Shown: positions 39,571-47,761 of the stretch, in pieces
Position numbering within the stretch: position 1 is the first letter of the stretch
Layout of the letters: each line of letters begins with the position of its first letter
From: Pseudomonas mandelii
Lineage (GTDB): Bacteria > Pseudomonadota > Gammaproteobacteria > Pseudomonadales > Pseudomonadaceae
Assembly (NCBI RefSeq): GCF_024138395.1
Contig: NZ_JAMYDU010000003.1
Location: forward strand, 372,001-436,000
Direction: 5' to 3'
Length of the DNA stretch: 64,000 nucleotides
The notes under the pieces: generated by a model
Told to the model about the DNA's origin: nothing
The model's database searches: none
Seen by the model: only the letters and a program-made list of their open reading frames with translations
Made by a program: the position numbers and the translations under genes

Positions 39571-39631
39571 GGGGATCACCGTGTTGCTGACAATAAGGCA
39601 GAATGACGAACCCTGCAGCAGGAAGCTACCC

Positions 39632-40828
39632 ATGCTCAAAACCCTCGCGGTGGCCAATTACCGCTCGATCAATAAATTGGTGATTCCGCTTGGCCGGTTG
39701 AACCTGATCACCGGCCCCAACGGCAGCGGCAAATCCAACCTCTACCGCGCCTTGCGCCTATTGGCGGAAACCGCTCAGGGTGGCGTGGTCAATGCGCTGG
39801 CTCGCGAGGGTGGGCTGGATTCGACGTTCTGGGCCGGCCCCGAAAACATCACCCGACGCATGCGCAATGGTGAAGTCCCAGTCGAGGCAACGGTGAGACA
39901 CGGCGTCAAACGACTGCGGCTGGGATTTGCCGGTGAGGATTTCAGCTATTCGATCAGCCTCGGGCTGCCCGATTCCAACGGCCACTTCATGCTTCCCGAA
40001 CACAGTTCACCTATTCCGTCCCGCTTCAACCTCGACCCGCAAATCAAGCGTGAATGCGTCTGGGCCGGACCGATTTATCGTCCGGCCAGCCTGCTGGTGG
40101 ATCGCGACGGCCCGATGATCCGTGCCCGAGCCAATCGCAGCTGGGATATATTGGCCCAGCACACACCGAATTTCGACAGCCTGTTCGATCAGGTCGGCAG
40201 CTTGCGTTCTTCGCCGGAGGTTCTGGAATTACGCGAGTTCATCCGGCGCTGGCGCTTCTACGATCACTTTCGCAGTGACGCCGACGCACCGGTTCGCCAA
40301 CCGCAACTCGGCACCCGCACACCAGTGCTGCACCACGACGGTCGCGACTTGGCGGCAGCCTTGCAGACCATCATTGAAATCGGCGATCCCGAGGCGTTGC
40401 AGGCGGCTATCAGCGATGCCTTTCCCGGCGCGCGACTGAACATCGAACCGCTGCAAGGTGGGCGGTTTGCGATCGAGTTTTATCAGGAAGGGTTGTTGCG
40501 GCCGTTGTCCGCCGCCGAGTTGTCGGACGGGACGTTGCGCTATCTGCTGCTGGTCGCGGCATTGCTGACCCCTCGACCGCCGACGTTGATGGTGTTGAAC
40601 GAGCCAGAAACCAGTCTGCATCCAGACCTGTTGCCGGCGTTGGCGCGATTGATCATTCGAGCGTCCGAGCAGTGTCAGGTGTGGGTGGTGTCCCATGCGC
40701 GGCGCTTGATCTCGGCGTTGCAGCAAGACCCGGAATGCAATTGCATTGTGCTGGAAAAGAATTTCGGCCAGACCGGGATGGTCGGGCAGCGGATGCTGGA
40801 TGAGCCGGCGTGGTATTGGCCGGATTAG
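39632..40828 (+). CDS. AAA-family ATPase (RecF/OLD-like, SMC-type P-loop)
   Basis: A 398-aa predicted ATPase. The N-terminus MLKTLAVANYRSINKLVIPL leads to Walker A TGPNGSGKSNLYRALRLL (about residues 27-44). Signature-like SAAELSDGTLRYLLLVAALL and Walker B LMVLNEPETSLHPDL (about 330-344) with VVSHARRLI complete an SMC/RecF-type fold. No TOPRIM or HNH nuclease domain is fused and no partner gene lies next to it, so a defence role is not supported by context. The start at ATG 39632 is chosen because homologous-looking sequence begins there. Confidence 0.82.
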   Translation: MLKTLAVANYRSINKLVIPLGRLNLITGPNGSGKSNLYRALRLLAETAQGGVVNALAREGGLDSTFWAGPENITRRMRNGEVPVEATVRHGVKRLRLGFAGEDFSYSISLGLPDSNGHFMLPEHSSPIPSRFNLDPQIKRECVWAGPIYRPASLLVDRDGPMIRARANRSWDILAQHTPNFDSLFDQVGSLRSSPEVLELREFIRRWRFYDHFRSDADAPVRQPQLGTRTPVLHHDGRDLAAALQTIIEIGDPEALQAAISDAFPGARLNIEPLQGGRFAIEFYQEGLLRPLSAAELSDGTLRYLLLVAALLTPRPPTLMVLNEPETSLHPDLLPALARLIIRASEQCQVWVVSHARRLISALQQDPECNCIVLEKNFGQTGMVGQRMLDEPAWYWPD

Positions 40829-40847
40829 ATGGTGTCTGATAAACCGC

Positions 40848-40939
40848 CATCGCGGGCAAGCCCGCTCCCACAATGATCTTCAGTGACCACAGAAACTGCG
40901 TCCACACCAAACCCTGTGGGAGCGGGCTTGCCCGCGATG
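40848..40939. repeat. REPIN, GTGGGAGCGGGCTTGCCCGCGATG type
   Basis: Perfect 25-nt arms 40848-40872 and 40915-40939 between two convergent genes. Confidence 0.9.
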
Positions 40940-40971
40940 ACGGCCGAGAGATCACCGCATGACTCAGAGAA

Positions 40972-41847
40972 TCACCCCTGCCACTTCCCACCCTCGACAA
41001 TCACGCTCTCCGGCTTGGTGTCATCGCTCAGTTCTTTACGCACATACTGGTCGTACAGCTTGAGCAAAAACTTCTCCTCGCCCAACTTCGCCAACTCCAC
41101 ATTCACCCAATCACGCAGTTCGATATTGCCCTTCTTCACCGCCGGTGCGATCGGTGCTTCAGCACCCAGTTTTTCCTCGAGCACGCGGTAGCCCGGGTTC
41201 TGCTTGGCCCAGCTGAACAGCACCAGATTGTCCTGCGCATAAGCATCGCCGCGACCATTGGCCAGCGCTTGCAAAGACTCGGAGTTTTTCTCGAACTTGA
41301 GCAGTTTCCACTCCGGATGATTCTTGGTCAGCCAGATATCCGCCGTGGTGCCTGTGGTCACGATGGTGGTGCGGGTCGCAAGGTCATCGAGGCTCTTCAC
41401 CGAACTCGCCTGCGGCACCAGTGCCTGCACTGCAACTTTGAGATTCGGGTTGGTGAAGTCCACGGCTTCCTTGCGCTCCGGTGTCACGGTCATGTTGGCC
41501 AGGATCAGGTCAACCTTGTCGCTTTGCAGGAATGGAATCCGGCTCGCCGGCTCCACTGCAACGAACTCCACTTTGTTCTCATCGCCCAACAGATCCTTGG
41601 CGAATTGGCGGCCGATGTCGGTATCGAACCCCACATAGCGCCCGGCCTCATCGACAAAACCGAACGGCGGTTTGTCGGTGAAGACGCCAACGATCAGCTT
41701 GTCCCGGGCTTTGATTTTTTCCAGATACCCGGCCGGTGCGGTGCTTGCGACTTTCGGCTTCGTCGGTTCTTCGGTTTTGTTGCAGCCGGCGAGCAGCGCC
41801 AGGCCGAACAGCGGGAGTAGCAGCAGAGAAGACTTGGCAGTTTTCAT
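40972..41847 (-). CDS. Amino-acid ABC transporter substrate-binding lipoprotein
   Basis: A 291-aa SBP_bac_3-type protein. The lipoprotein signal is LLLLPLFGLALLAGC (Cys 22). The binding domain reads LIVGVFTDKPPFGFVDEAGR (about 51-70), VDLILANMTVTPERKEAVDF and GTTADIWLTKNHPEW. It resembles PEB1/glutamate-aspartate-cysteine binding proteins; the ligand cannot be decided. It is the last gene of a four-gene importer operon and overlaps the ATPase gene by four bases. Confidence 0.87.
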   Translation of the reverse strand: MKTAKSSLLLLPLFGLALLAGCNKTEEPTKPKVASTAPAGYLEKIKARDKLIVGVFTDKPPFGFVDEAGRYVGFDTDIGRQFAKDLLGDENKVEFVAVEPASRIPFLQSDKVDLILANMTVTPERKEAVDFTNPNLKVAVQALVPQASSVKSLDDLATRTTIVTTGTTADIWLTKNHPEWKLLKFEKNSESLQALANGRGDAYAQDNLVLFSWAKQNPGYRVLEEKLGAEAPIAPAVKKGNIELRDWVNVELAKLGEEKFLLKLYDQYVRKELSDDTKPESVIVEGGKWQG

Positions 41848-42626
41848 GGCAGTTCCAATTCCTTTGTTTGAGTCGTTTTGGGTAGTGCGGCGACGTAGGA
41901 GAACTTCTCCAGGAACTGCTGCGCTCGTGCGGTTTGCGGGTTCGTAAAGAAAATCTCGGGTGGGTGTTGCTCAAGAATGCGCCCGGCATCCATGAACACA
42001 ATGCGGTCGGCCACGGCGCGAGCGAAGGCCATTTCGTGGGTGACGATCAGCAGCGTCATGCCTTCGCGGGCCAGGCCCTGAATCACCTCGAGCACCTCCT
42101 TGACCATCTCCGGATCGAGGGCGGCGGTGACTTCGTCGAAGAGCATGACCTTGGGGTTCATGCACAGTGAACGGACGATGGCGATGCGTTGTTGCTGGCC
42201 GCCGGAGAGCTGGCGCGGAAAGGCGTCGCGTTTTTCCAAAAGGCCCACGCGCTCCAGCAAAGCTTCGGCCTGAGCGCAGGCTTCACGGCGTTCGCGCTTC
42301 TGCACCTTGAGCGGGCCGAGCAACAAATTGTCGAGCACGCTCATGTGCGGGAACAGGTGGTAGCTCTGGAACACCATGCCGATCTGCTGACGCACTTCGC
42401 GCCAGTCGGTGCCCTTATCCAGCAACTCGCGCCCGGCAAAATTCAAGCTGCCGCTGTGAGCCACTTCCAGGCCGTTGAGGCAGCGCAGCAAAGTGCTTTT
42501 GCCACAACCGCTGGGACCGAGGATGACGATCACTTCGCCCGGTTTCACCTTCAGGTCGATGCCGTCGAGCACCTGCTGCTCGCCGAAAAACTTGTTGAAA
42601 CCCTTGAACTCGATCAATGCACTCAT
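41844..42626 (-). CDS. Amino-acid ABC transporter ATP-binding protein
   Basis: A 260-aa GlnQ-type ATPase. Walker A GPSGCGKSTLLRCLNGLE, signature [15 protein letters not shown], Walker B VMLFDEVTAALD and switch VTHEMAFARAVADRI are all intact. It pairs with the two overlapping permease genes upstream and the binding protein downstream. Confidence 0.9.
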   Translation of the reverse strand: MSALIEFKGFNKFFGEQQVLDGIDLKVKPGEVIVILGPSGCGKSTLLRCLNGLEVAHSGSLNFAGRELLDKGTDWREVRQQIGMVFQSYHLFPHMSVLDNLLLGPLKVQKRERREACAQAEALLERVGLLEKRDAFPRQLSGGQQQRIAIVRSLCMNPKVMLFDEVTAALDPEMVKEVLEVIQGLAREGMTLLIVTHEMAFARAVADRIVFMDAGRILEQHPPEIFFTNPQTARAQQFLEKFSYVAALPKTTQTKELELP

Positions 42627-43282
42627 GCTTGCGTCCAGCGCCGCTCCAGCACACGCGAGGCGGCTGACAGCGGGTAGCAGATGAAAAAGAAAAACAGGAA
42701 CAGCGCGCCGTAGATCAGCACTGATTCGTAGGTGCGTTCGATGATTTGTTGGCCGACTTTGATCACGTCCACCACGCCGATCAGCACCGCCAGGGAGCTG
42801 GTCTTGATGATCCTCGTGTAAACGTTGATGGTCGGCGGCGTCATGCGCTTCAAAGCCTGAGGCAGCAGCACGTAGCCGTAGAGTTGCGGACCGTCCAAAC
42901 CTATCGACAACCCGGCCTCACGCTGCCCGCGCGGCAACGAGTGCAACGCGCCGCGCACCACTTCACCGACTTCGCTGGCGCCCCACAGCGACAACACCAG
43001 CACCGCGCACCAGAAACTTGGAATGCTCAGCCCGAAAAAAATCGGCAGGCCGAAGAACAGTAAGTACAGCCAGACCAGCACCGGGATCGCCCGGAACAGC
43101 TCCAGATAGACCCGCAGAATCGTGTTCAGCCATTTAGAATTCAGCGTGCGCAATACGCCGTAGAGCACGCCGCCCACCGTGCTGATGGCGATGCTCAGAA
43201 AAGAGATCGACAGGGTTTGCGCAGCGCCCTTGCCCAATTGCGGCAACGATATCCAGAGCAATTCAAGACCCGAACTGGCCAT
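42623..43282 (-). CDS. Amino-acid ABC transporter permease (second)
   Basis: A 219-aa HisQM-type permease. It includes YLELFRAIPVLVWLYLLFFG and a coupling loop AGLSIGLDGPQLYGYVLLPQ. It overlaps the first permease gene by 20 nt and the ATPase gene by four. Confidence 0.88.
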   Translation of the reverse strand: MASSGLELLWISLPQLGKGAAQTLSISFLSIAISTVGGVLYGVLRTLNSKWLNTILRVYLELFRAIPVLVWLYLLFFGLPIFFGLSIPSFWCAVLVLSLWGASEVGEVVRGALHSLPRGQREAGLSIGLDGPQLYGYVLLPQALKRMTPPTINVYTRIIKTSSLAVLIGVVDVIKVGQQIIERTYESVLIYGALFLFFFFICYPLSAASRVLERRWTQA

Positions 43283-43928
43283 GCTGAAGCCTCCTTTCCA
43301 GACGGCTGAGCAGCAATGACAACGGCAAAAACAGCAGCACGCAGATCAGCGTCAGCACGGCGAGCATTTCGTAGGTTTTGTAATAGAGCGCGATGTAGCT
43401 CTTGGTGGTGTAGAGAATTTCCGGCACCGCCACCGCCGAGACCACGGTGGTTTCCTTGAGCAAGAAAATGAAATTGGCGAACAGCGACGGCAAACTGAGG
43501 ATGCCGGCTTGCGGCAGGATCACGTAGCGCAGCAATTGCCCGTGAGACAGACCGATGGAGCAGCCGGACTCCAGTTGCGCCTGGGGCACCGCATCCACGC
43601 CGGCACGAAGCACTTCGGTGAGGTAGGCGCCGCCGAGAAACGTCATGGTGATGATCGCCGCCGCGAAGCCCGAGACTCTGATGCCCAGGGCGGGCAAGGC
43701 GAAGTAGACGAAGAACAACTGAATCAGCAGTGGCGTGTTGCGCGCCAGCTCTACGTACAGCCCGACCAAGCGCTGAAGGTAGGGTATGCGAAACACCAGA
43801 ATCGTCGCGTTGATCAGCGCCACCAGCAACGACGTGCCGATGGCGATAAAGCCGACCTGCAGCGTCACGCCCACGGCTTTTAGAAACGCCGGCAGGGTGC
43901 TGAGGATAAACGCGTAATCGAAAGTCAT
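43263..43928 (-). CDS. Amino-acid ABC transporter permease (first)
   Basis: A 221-aa HisQM-type permease and the first gene of the importer operon. It includes LYVELARNTPLLIQLFFVYF and the coupling loop SGCSIGLSHGQLLRYVILPQ. I start at ATG 43928 (MTFDYAFILSTLPAFLKAVG); the upstream in-frame start at 43991 would add 21 residues with no family match. Upstream DNA (43930-44060) is A+T-rich and includes ATAAAAAGATGAATTTAAAT, a likely promoter region. Confidence 0.87.
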   Translation of the reverse strand: MTFDYAFILSTLPAFLKAVGVTLQVGFIAIGTSLLVALINATILVFRIPYLQRLVGLYVELARNTPLLIQLFFVYFALPALGIRVSGFAAAIITMTFLGGAYLTEVLRAGVDAVPQAQLESGCSIGLSHGQLLRYVILPQAGILSLPSLFANFIFLLKETTVVSAVAVPEILYTTKSYIALYYKTYEMLAVLTLICVLLFLPLSLLLSRLERRLQHGQFGS

Positions 43929-44210
43929 TGAACATCCTGTACGCCGCTCGGTAAGCGACGATGGCGCAGTCCATGGGCAGTGGATAACCACCCGGCTGGC
44001 ACCGACTTTAAAGATATAAAAAGATGAATTTAAATACCGTTAAAGCATATTGATATCACGCAAAAGACTATCCTGCGGATTTGCGGCGGCAGCGGAAGAC
44101 GACTATTTTCCTTTGCGCTGTAGGAAGGATCTTTTTTTCAAAATACCCCTCCAAGGACGTGCAGCTTTTGGCCAGACTCCCCCGGCCGAACCATCCCAAG
44201 GAAGAGAAAA

Positions 44211-44306
44211 ATGGCTGACGTAAACGTGCCACAGCGGCTGGATCCGCAAGACATCGTGAAATTGCTGGTGGCGTTGCGCAAGGCGTTGAAGACGCAGCCT
44301 CTGTAG
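44211..44306 (+). CDS. Possible 31-aa small protein
   Basis: ATG 44211 follows a good purine-rich SD (AAGGAAGAGAAAA). The frame reads MADVNVPQRLDPQDIVKLLV then ALRKALKTQPL and stops at the TAG of the REPIN that begins at 44301. The peptide looks protein-like (amphipathic helix) but is short; it may be a gene truncated by REPIN insertion. The rest of 43929-44484 contains the A+T-rich promoter region, the REPIN and a terminator. Confidence 0.35.
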   Translation: MADVNVPQRLDPQDIVKLLVALRKALKTQPL

Positions 44307-44385
44307 GAGCGAAGCTTGCTCGCGAAGGCGTCCTCCCAGGCAGACCGAGTCGCCTGCTTCGCGAGCAAGCTTCGCTCTCCTACAG
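44301..44385. repeat. REPIN, GTAGGAGCGAAGCTTGCTCGCGAA type (left copy flanking metQ-like gene)
   Basis: It shares the central spacer GTCCTCCCAGGCAGACCGAG with the REPIN at 45452-45534, so the two are recent copies of one element. Confidence 0.85.
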
Positions 44386-44416
44386 AAGCCCGCGATTTTT
44401 TGATTTTCAAGCGCCA

Positions 44417-44453
44417 TAAAAAACGCCGACGCTATCGAAAGCCGTCGGCGTTG
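44417..44453 (-). terminator. Rho-independent terminator of the second metQ-like gene
   Basis: On the reverse strand a 10-bp stem (AACGCCGACG/CGTCGGCGTT) is followed by a run of T residues. It lies 32 nt past the stop of the gene at 44485. Confidence 0.85.
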
Positions 44454-44484
44454 AAACCTTAAAGGGGTTCGAGACTGCGGGCAA

Positions 44485-45267
44485 TCAGAACGCCGGCAGT
44501 ACCGCGCCGCTGTACTTCTTGGCGATGAATGCCTTCACTTCCGGGCTGGTCAAAGCCTTGGCCAGTTTCTGAATGGCGACGCTGTCCTTGTTGTCTGGAC
44601 GAGACACCAGGAAGTTTACGTAAGGCGAATCGGCACCTTCGATCACCAGCGCGTCTTTAGCCGGGTTCAAACCCGCATCCAGCGCGTAGTTGGTGTTGAT
44701 CATACCTAGATCGACCTGGTCCAGCACACGCGGCAGCATGGCTGACTCCAGCTCCTTGAACTTGAAGTTGTGCGGGTTCTTGGCGATGTCTTTGGGAGTG
44801 GACACGGCATTTTTCGGGTCTTTCAACTCGATCAGGCCAGCCTTCTGCAGCAGGATCAGGGCACGACCGCTGTTGCTGCCTTCGTTCGGGATGGCGATGG
44901 TTGCGCCGTCTTTCAGCTCAGCCAGGCTTTTAACTTTCTTCGAGTAGCCGCCGAACGGTTCGACGTGTACACCGATCACGGTCACCAGGTTGGTGCCTTT
45001 GCCTTCGTTGAAGTTTTTCAGGTACGGCAGGGTCTGGAAGTAGTTGGCGTCCAGACGCTTCTGGTCGACCTGCACGTTCGGCTGAACGTAGTCGGTGAAG
45101 ACTTTGATTTCCAGGTCCACGCCTTCTTTGGCGAGGGTTGGCTTGATCAGCTCAAGAATCTCGGCATGTGGAATCGGGGTCGCCGCAACCACCAGTTTCT
45201 CGCCAGCCAAGGCCAGGCCCGAAGTCAGGGCAGCCGCCAATGCGGTGAACAACAGAACCTTTTTCAT
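44485..45267 (-). CDS. Orphan MetQ/NlpA-family substrate-binding protein
   Basis: A 260-aa NlpA-type binding protein. The signal peptide is VLLFTALAAALTSGLALAGE (no lipobox). The mature domain has VVAATPIPHAEILELIKPTL, VDQKRLDANYFQTLPYL, IPNEGSNSGRALILLQKAGL and MINTNYALDAGLNP, close to true methionine-binding MetQ. No metNI genes adjoin; it could feed the MetNI at 30.5-32.3 kb or another one. It is bracketed by two near-identical REPINs and has its own terminator. Confidence 0.88.
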   Translation of the reverse strand: MKKVLLFTALAAALTSGLALAGEKLVVAATPIPHAEILELIKPTLAKEGVDLEIKVFTDYVQPNVQVDQKRLDANYFQTLPYLKNFNEGKGTNLVTVIGVHVEPFGGYSKKVKSLAELKDGATIAIPNEGSNSGRALILLQKAGLIELKDPKNAVSTPKDIAKNPHNFKFKELESAMLPRVLDQVDLGMINTNYALDAGLNPAKDALVIEGADSPYVNFLVSRPDNKDSVAIQKLAKALTSPEVKAFIAKKYSGAVLPAF

Positions 45268-45451
45268 GCAGTGTCCTTATCGAAAATCACGGTCGTCATC
45301 GACGACGGCTAAACAGTCAGGTGGTTTTTGTTAAGTGCCAGCCAAGTGCTATCGCTGGCGTGACGCGGACAATACCGGGATTTTTTATTCCCGAACAATA
45401 TCTTTTATTCACCTTCATATTCCATTTTGTTCATACAGATCGCACGACCCC

Positions 45452-45534
45452 CTGTAGGGAGCGAGGCTTGCCCGCGAAGACGTCCTCCCAGGCAGACCGA
45501 GTCGTCTGCTTCGCGAGCAAGCTTGCTCCTACAG
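45452..45534. repeat. REPIN, right copy flanking the orphan metQ-like gene
   Basis: It has the same spacer as the REPIN at 44301-44385. Its right arm overlaps the last codons of the sigma-54 activator gene, and the TAG stop of that gene (45529-45531 on the reverse strand) is the TAG within CTGTAGGAGC. Confidence 0.85.
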
Positions 45535-46461
45535 AAGCCCGGCGTCTTTGAGCAGTTTTTTCAAGGCGTCTTTCTCGGCGGCAGAACCGTTGCCAAGAAT
45601 GTGTTTGAGTTGCTGCTCGATCGTCGCCACCGACACAGCCGTCTCAGGCAGATTCAAATGCTCAGGCAGAATCTCATCGCCGGTGCTCACCAACAGCGCA
45701 AAGTGGATGACATTCTCCAGTTCCCGGGTATTGCCCGGCCAACTGTGCTGCTCCAGCAGATGCTGCGCGGCTTCGCTGATCAATGGCACCGGCAGGCCGA
45801 GGCGTTGGCTGTAGATGCCGAGGAAGTATTCGGCCAGCGACAGAATATCGCCCATCCGTTCACGCAAGGCCGGCAGCTCGAGCTGGCCTTCGCTGAGGTA
45901 GTGATAAAGTCGCTCATAGAATTTCCCGGCAGCCACCGCTTGGGCCAGATCGATACTGGTAGCGGCCACCAGACGCACATCCACCGGGCTTGGATGCTGA
46001 GCGCCGACGCGAGTGACTTCGTGGTTTTCCAGAGCGGCGAGCAACTTGATCTGGATGGGTAGTGGCAGGTCGCCGATCTCATCCAGATACAAAGTGCCGC
46101 CATTGGCCGAACCAAACCAGCCAGCGCGACTGCTGGCCGAACCGCTGTAACTGCCGGCGGCATAGCCGAACAATTCGGCATCGGCGTAAGTCGGACTGAT
46201 TGCTCCGCAATTGACTGATACGAACAACCCGCCGCGGTCACTGGCGCGATGGATGTGTCGCGCCAGCAGTTCTTTGCCGGTACCGGTTTCACCGCGGATC
46301 AACACCGAAATCGAACGTGGCGCCAGTTGTTCCAGCTCCTGGCGTAACTGACGGGAACGCGGATCGACGAATACCAACGCCTTGGCGCGAATGCTCAGCG
46401 GGCTTTTTTCCGCATCGGGAAAGGTCAGCAGCGGCTGACCGAAGGTTTCATGCAAGCTCAT
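45529..46461 (-). CDS. Sigma-54-interacting AAA+ activator, SfnR-like, atypical
   Basis: A 310-aa enhancer-binding-type ATPase without an N-terminal sensor domain. Walker A is GETGTGKE (residues 57-64), Walker B TLYLDEIGD and the sensor-II region WPGNTRELENVIHFAL. The sigma-54-contacting loop normally reads GAFTGA; here it is GSYSGS (about 103-108). After the AAA+ domain there are only about 35 residues (SVATIEQQLKHILGNGSAAE...) with no recognisable Fis-type HTH. The stop codon comes from a REPIN. The sulfur neighbourhood suggests an SfnR relative. Confidence 0.8.
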   Translation of the reverse strand: MSLHETFGQPLLTFPDAEKSPLSIRAKALVFVDPRSRQLRQELEQLAPRSISVLIRGETGTGKELLARHIHRASDRGGLFVSVNCGAISPTYADAELFGYAAGSYSGSASSRAGWFGSANGGTLYLDEIGDLPLPIQIKLLAALENHEVTRVGAQHPSPVDVRLVAATSIDLAQAVAAGKFYERLYHYLSEGQLELPALRERMGDILSLAEYFLGIYSQRLGLPVPLISEAAQHLLEQHSWPGNTRELENVIHFALLVSTGDEILPEHLNLPETAVSVATIEQQLKHILGNGSAAEKDALKKLLKDAGLL

Positions 46462-46517
46462 GGCAGACTCCCGCCCAAAACCGCCGGGAGACGGGGGCGT
46501 TCAATAAAGGACAAGGT

Positions 46518-47099
46518 TCAAGCGCGGCGCAGGGCGTGCTGTTCCATGCGGTTTTGCAGACGATAGAGATACGCAAAACCCTGCTCCCAACGCTGGTGAC
46601 CGGACTTCACGTTGATGTGCCCGGCCCCCGATAAAATCCCCGCCTCGGCGCCCCACTGGCGCGCCAGCTCAAGCGCTCGGGGCGCGCTCACGGCGCTGTC
46701 GTTGTCGGAGCTGACAACCTGGCTCGGAAATGGCAGCAAATGAGTCGGGATGGGTGCAAAGTTTCGCAGAGCCGGCGCGCAAGCCGGGCGCTCGACGTCC
46801 GCTGGCGCGACCAGCAAGGCACCGCGTACCTGACGCAAAAACTGCACAGGTGCGGTGGCCGCCCAATGCGCGACGGTGATGCAACCCAGGCTGTGGGCGA
46901 TCAGAATCACTGGCGTACTGTCGGCGGCAATCGCCTCGGCCAGTGCCGCGACCCAGTCCTCACGACGAGGCGTCAACCAATCGGCCTGCTCCACCCGCGC
47001 ACTGTTTGGCAGGCTGTTCTGCCAATGGGTTTGCCAATGATCTTCCGGCGATCCTTGCCAGCCCGGCACAATCAGATAGCGAATTGATTCGTTGCGCAT
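46518..47099 (-). CDS. Alpha/beta hydrolase, RBBP9/YdeN family
   Basis: A 193-aa serine hydrolase. The fold starts RYLIVPGWQGSPEDHWQTHW; the nucleophile is in LIAHSLGCITVAHWA (Ser about residue 74). The catalytic Asp region VVSSDNDSAVSAPRALELAR and the His in GAGHINVKSGHQRW follow. I start at ATG 47099 (MRNESIRYLIV) with an SD-like GGAG upstream. The frame stays open further upstream to 47393, but that stretch contains a terminator. It precedes the sigma-54 activator gene by 56 nt and may be in its operon. Confidence 0.85.
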   Translation of the reverse strand: MRNESIRYLIVPGWQGSPEDHWQTHWQNSLPNSARVEQADWLTPRREDWVAALAEAIAADSTPVILIAHSLGCITVAHWAATAPVQFLRQVRGALLVAPADVERPACAPALRNFAPIPTHLLPFPSQVVSSDNDSAVSAPRALELARQWGAEAGILSGAGHINVKSGHQRWEQGFAYLYRLQNRMEQHALRRA

Positions 47100-47255
47100 G
47101 GGGGAGCTCTCCTGCTGCGTGTCTGTTCGTGACCGAGTATAGGGAGAAGAGTTATATCCGTTAAGGAATAAGAAGCTATTTATTAATACTAATATCGAAT
47201 ATGAAACACAATCAAGCCTGCCCCCCCCACAAGGGATTTTGTGTTTGTCCGGAAT

Positions 47256-47291
47256 AAAAAAGGGGCCGCACCCTGCCAAGGAGACGGCCCC
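47256..47291 (-). terminator. Orphan Rho-independent terminator
   Basis: On the reverse strand GGGGCCG...CGGCCCC is followed by T6. No annotated gene lies directly upstream on that strand (the avidin-like gene ends 470 nt away and has its own hairpin), so a short unannotated transcript may end here. Confidence 0.65.
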
Positions 47292-47318
47292 GGAAATCAA
47301 AAATCTGTTAACGCGCGG

Positions 47319-47346
47319 CGCGCGCCTGCCACCGCGCGCCTGCCAC
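47319..47346. repeat. Tandem 14-nt direct repeat
   Basis: CGCGCGCCTGCCAC is present twice head-to-tail (47319-47332 and 47333-47346), just upstream on the reverse strand of the orphan terminator. The remaining DNA from 47347 to 47713 is A+T-rich and shows no convincing gene. Confidence 0.75.
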
Positions 47347-47713
47347 ATTGATGCCTTCGTGAAATGTTTTAGCGTGAAAAGATTTCGGTTCAATGAACCT
47401 TGAGATCATGGGCACATCGGCCGAGCATCGCCGGATGCCTGCGCGACCATTTTGGGAATCTGATTTTTGGCTTGAGATGAATTATTAGGCCAGATGCTTA
47501 TTTCTTAAAGAAATATTTAAATTCATAAATAGACCCAAATAGAATATATAAAGATCAAAGCCCCCGCCCCTACAAGGCTTGTAGCCAGACGAAAGGCTAT
47601 GTATTTCAAGCATTGAAATTATTCTTGGATGGCGTGAGATTTACGAGAGTAACCGAGGTGCGAGCAATCAAAAGCAACTTAACGGCGAAAGCAGTTAAAG
47701 GGTACTCATAACA

Positions 47714-47747
47714 ACAGGCTGATGCACTTTTCAGTTCATCAGCCTGT
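47714..47747 (-). terminator. Terminator-like hairpin downstream of the avidin-like gene
   Basis: Perfect 11-bp stem ACAGGCTGATG/CATCAGCCTGT with a weak T-rich tail on the reverse strand, 15 nt past the gene stop. Confidence 0.6.
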
Positions 47748-47761
47748 CGACAACTCAAGGC

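Noticed and set aside
39632..40828. Phage-defence system around the SMC-like ATPase
   Set aside because: No nuclease, TOPRIM or partner gene is adjacent; neighbours are an efflux pump and an amino-acid importer.
47100..47393. Upstream extension of the alpha/beta hydrolase (98 extra codons)
   Set aside because: Crosses a Rho-independent terminator and an A+T-rich promoter region; the hydrolase fold begins right after ATG 47099.
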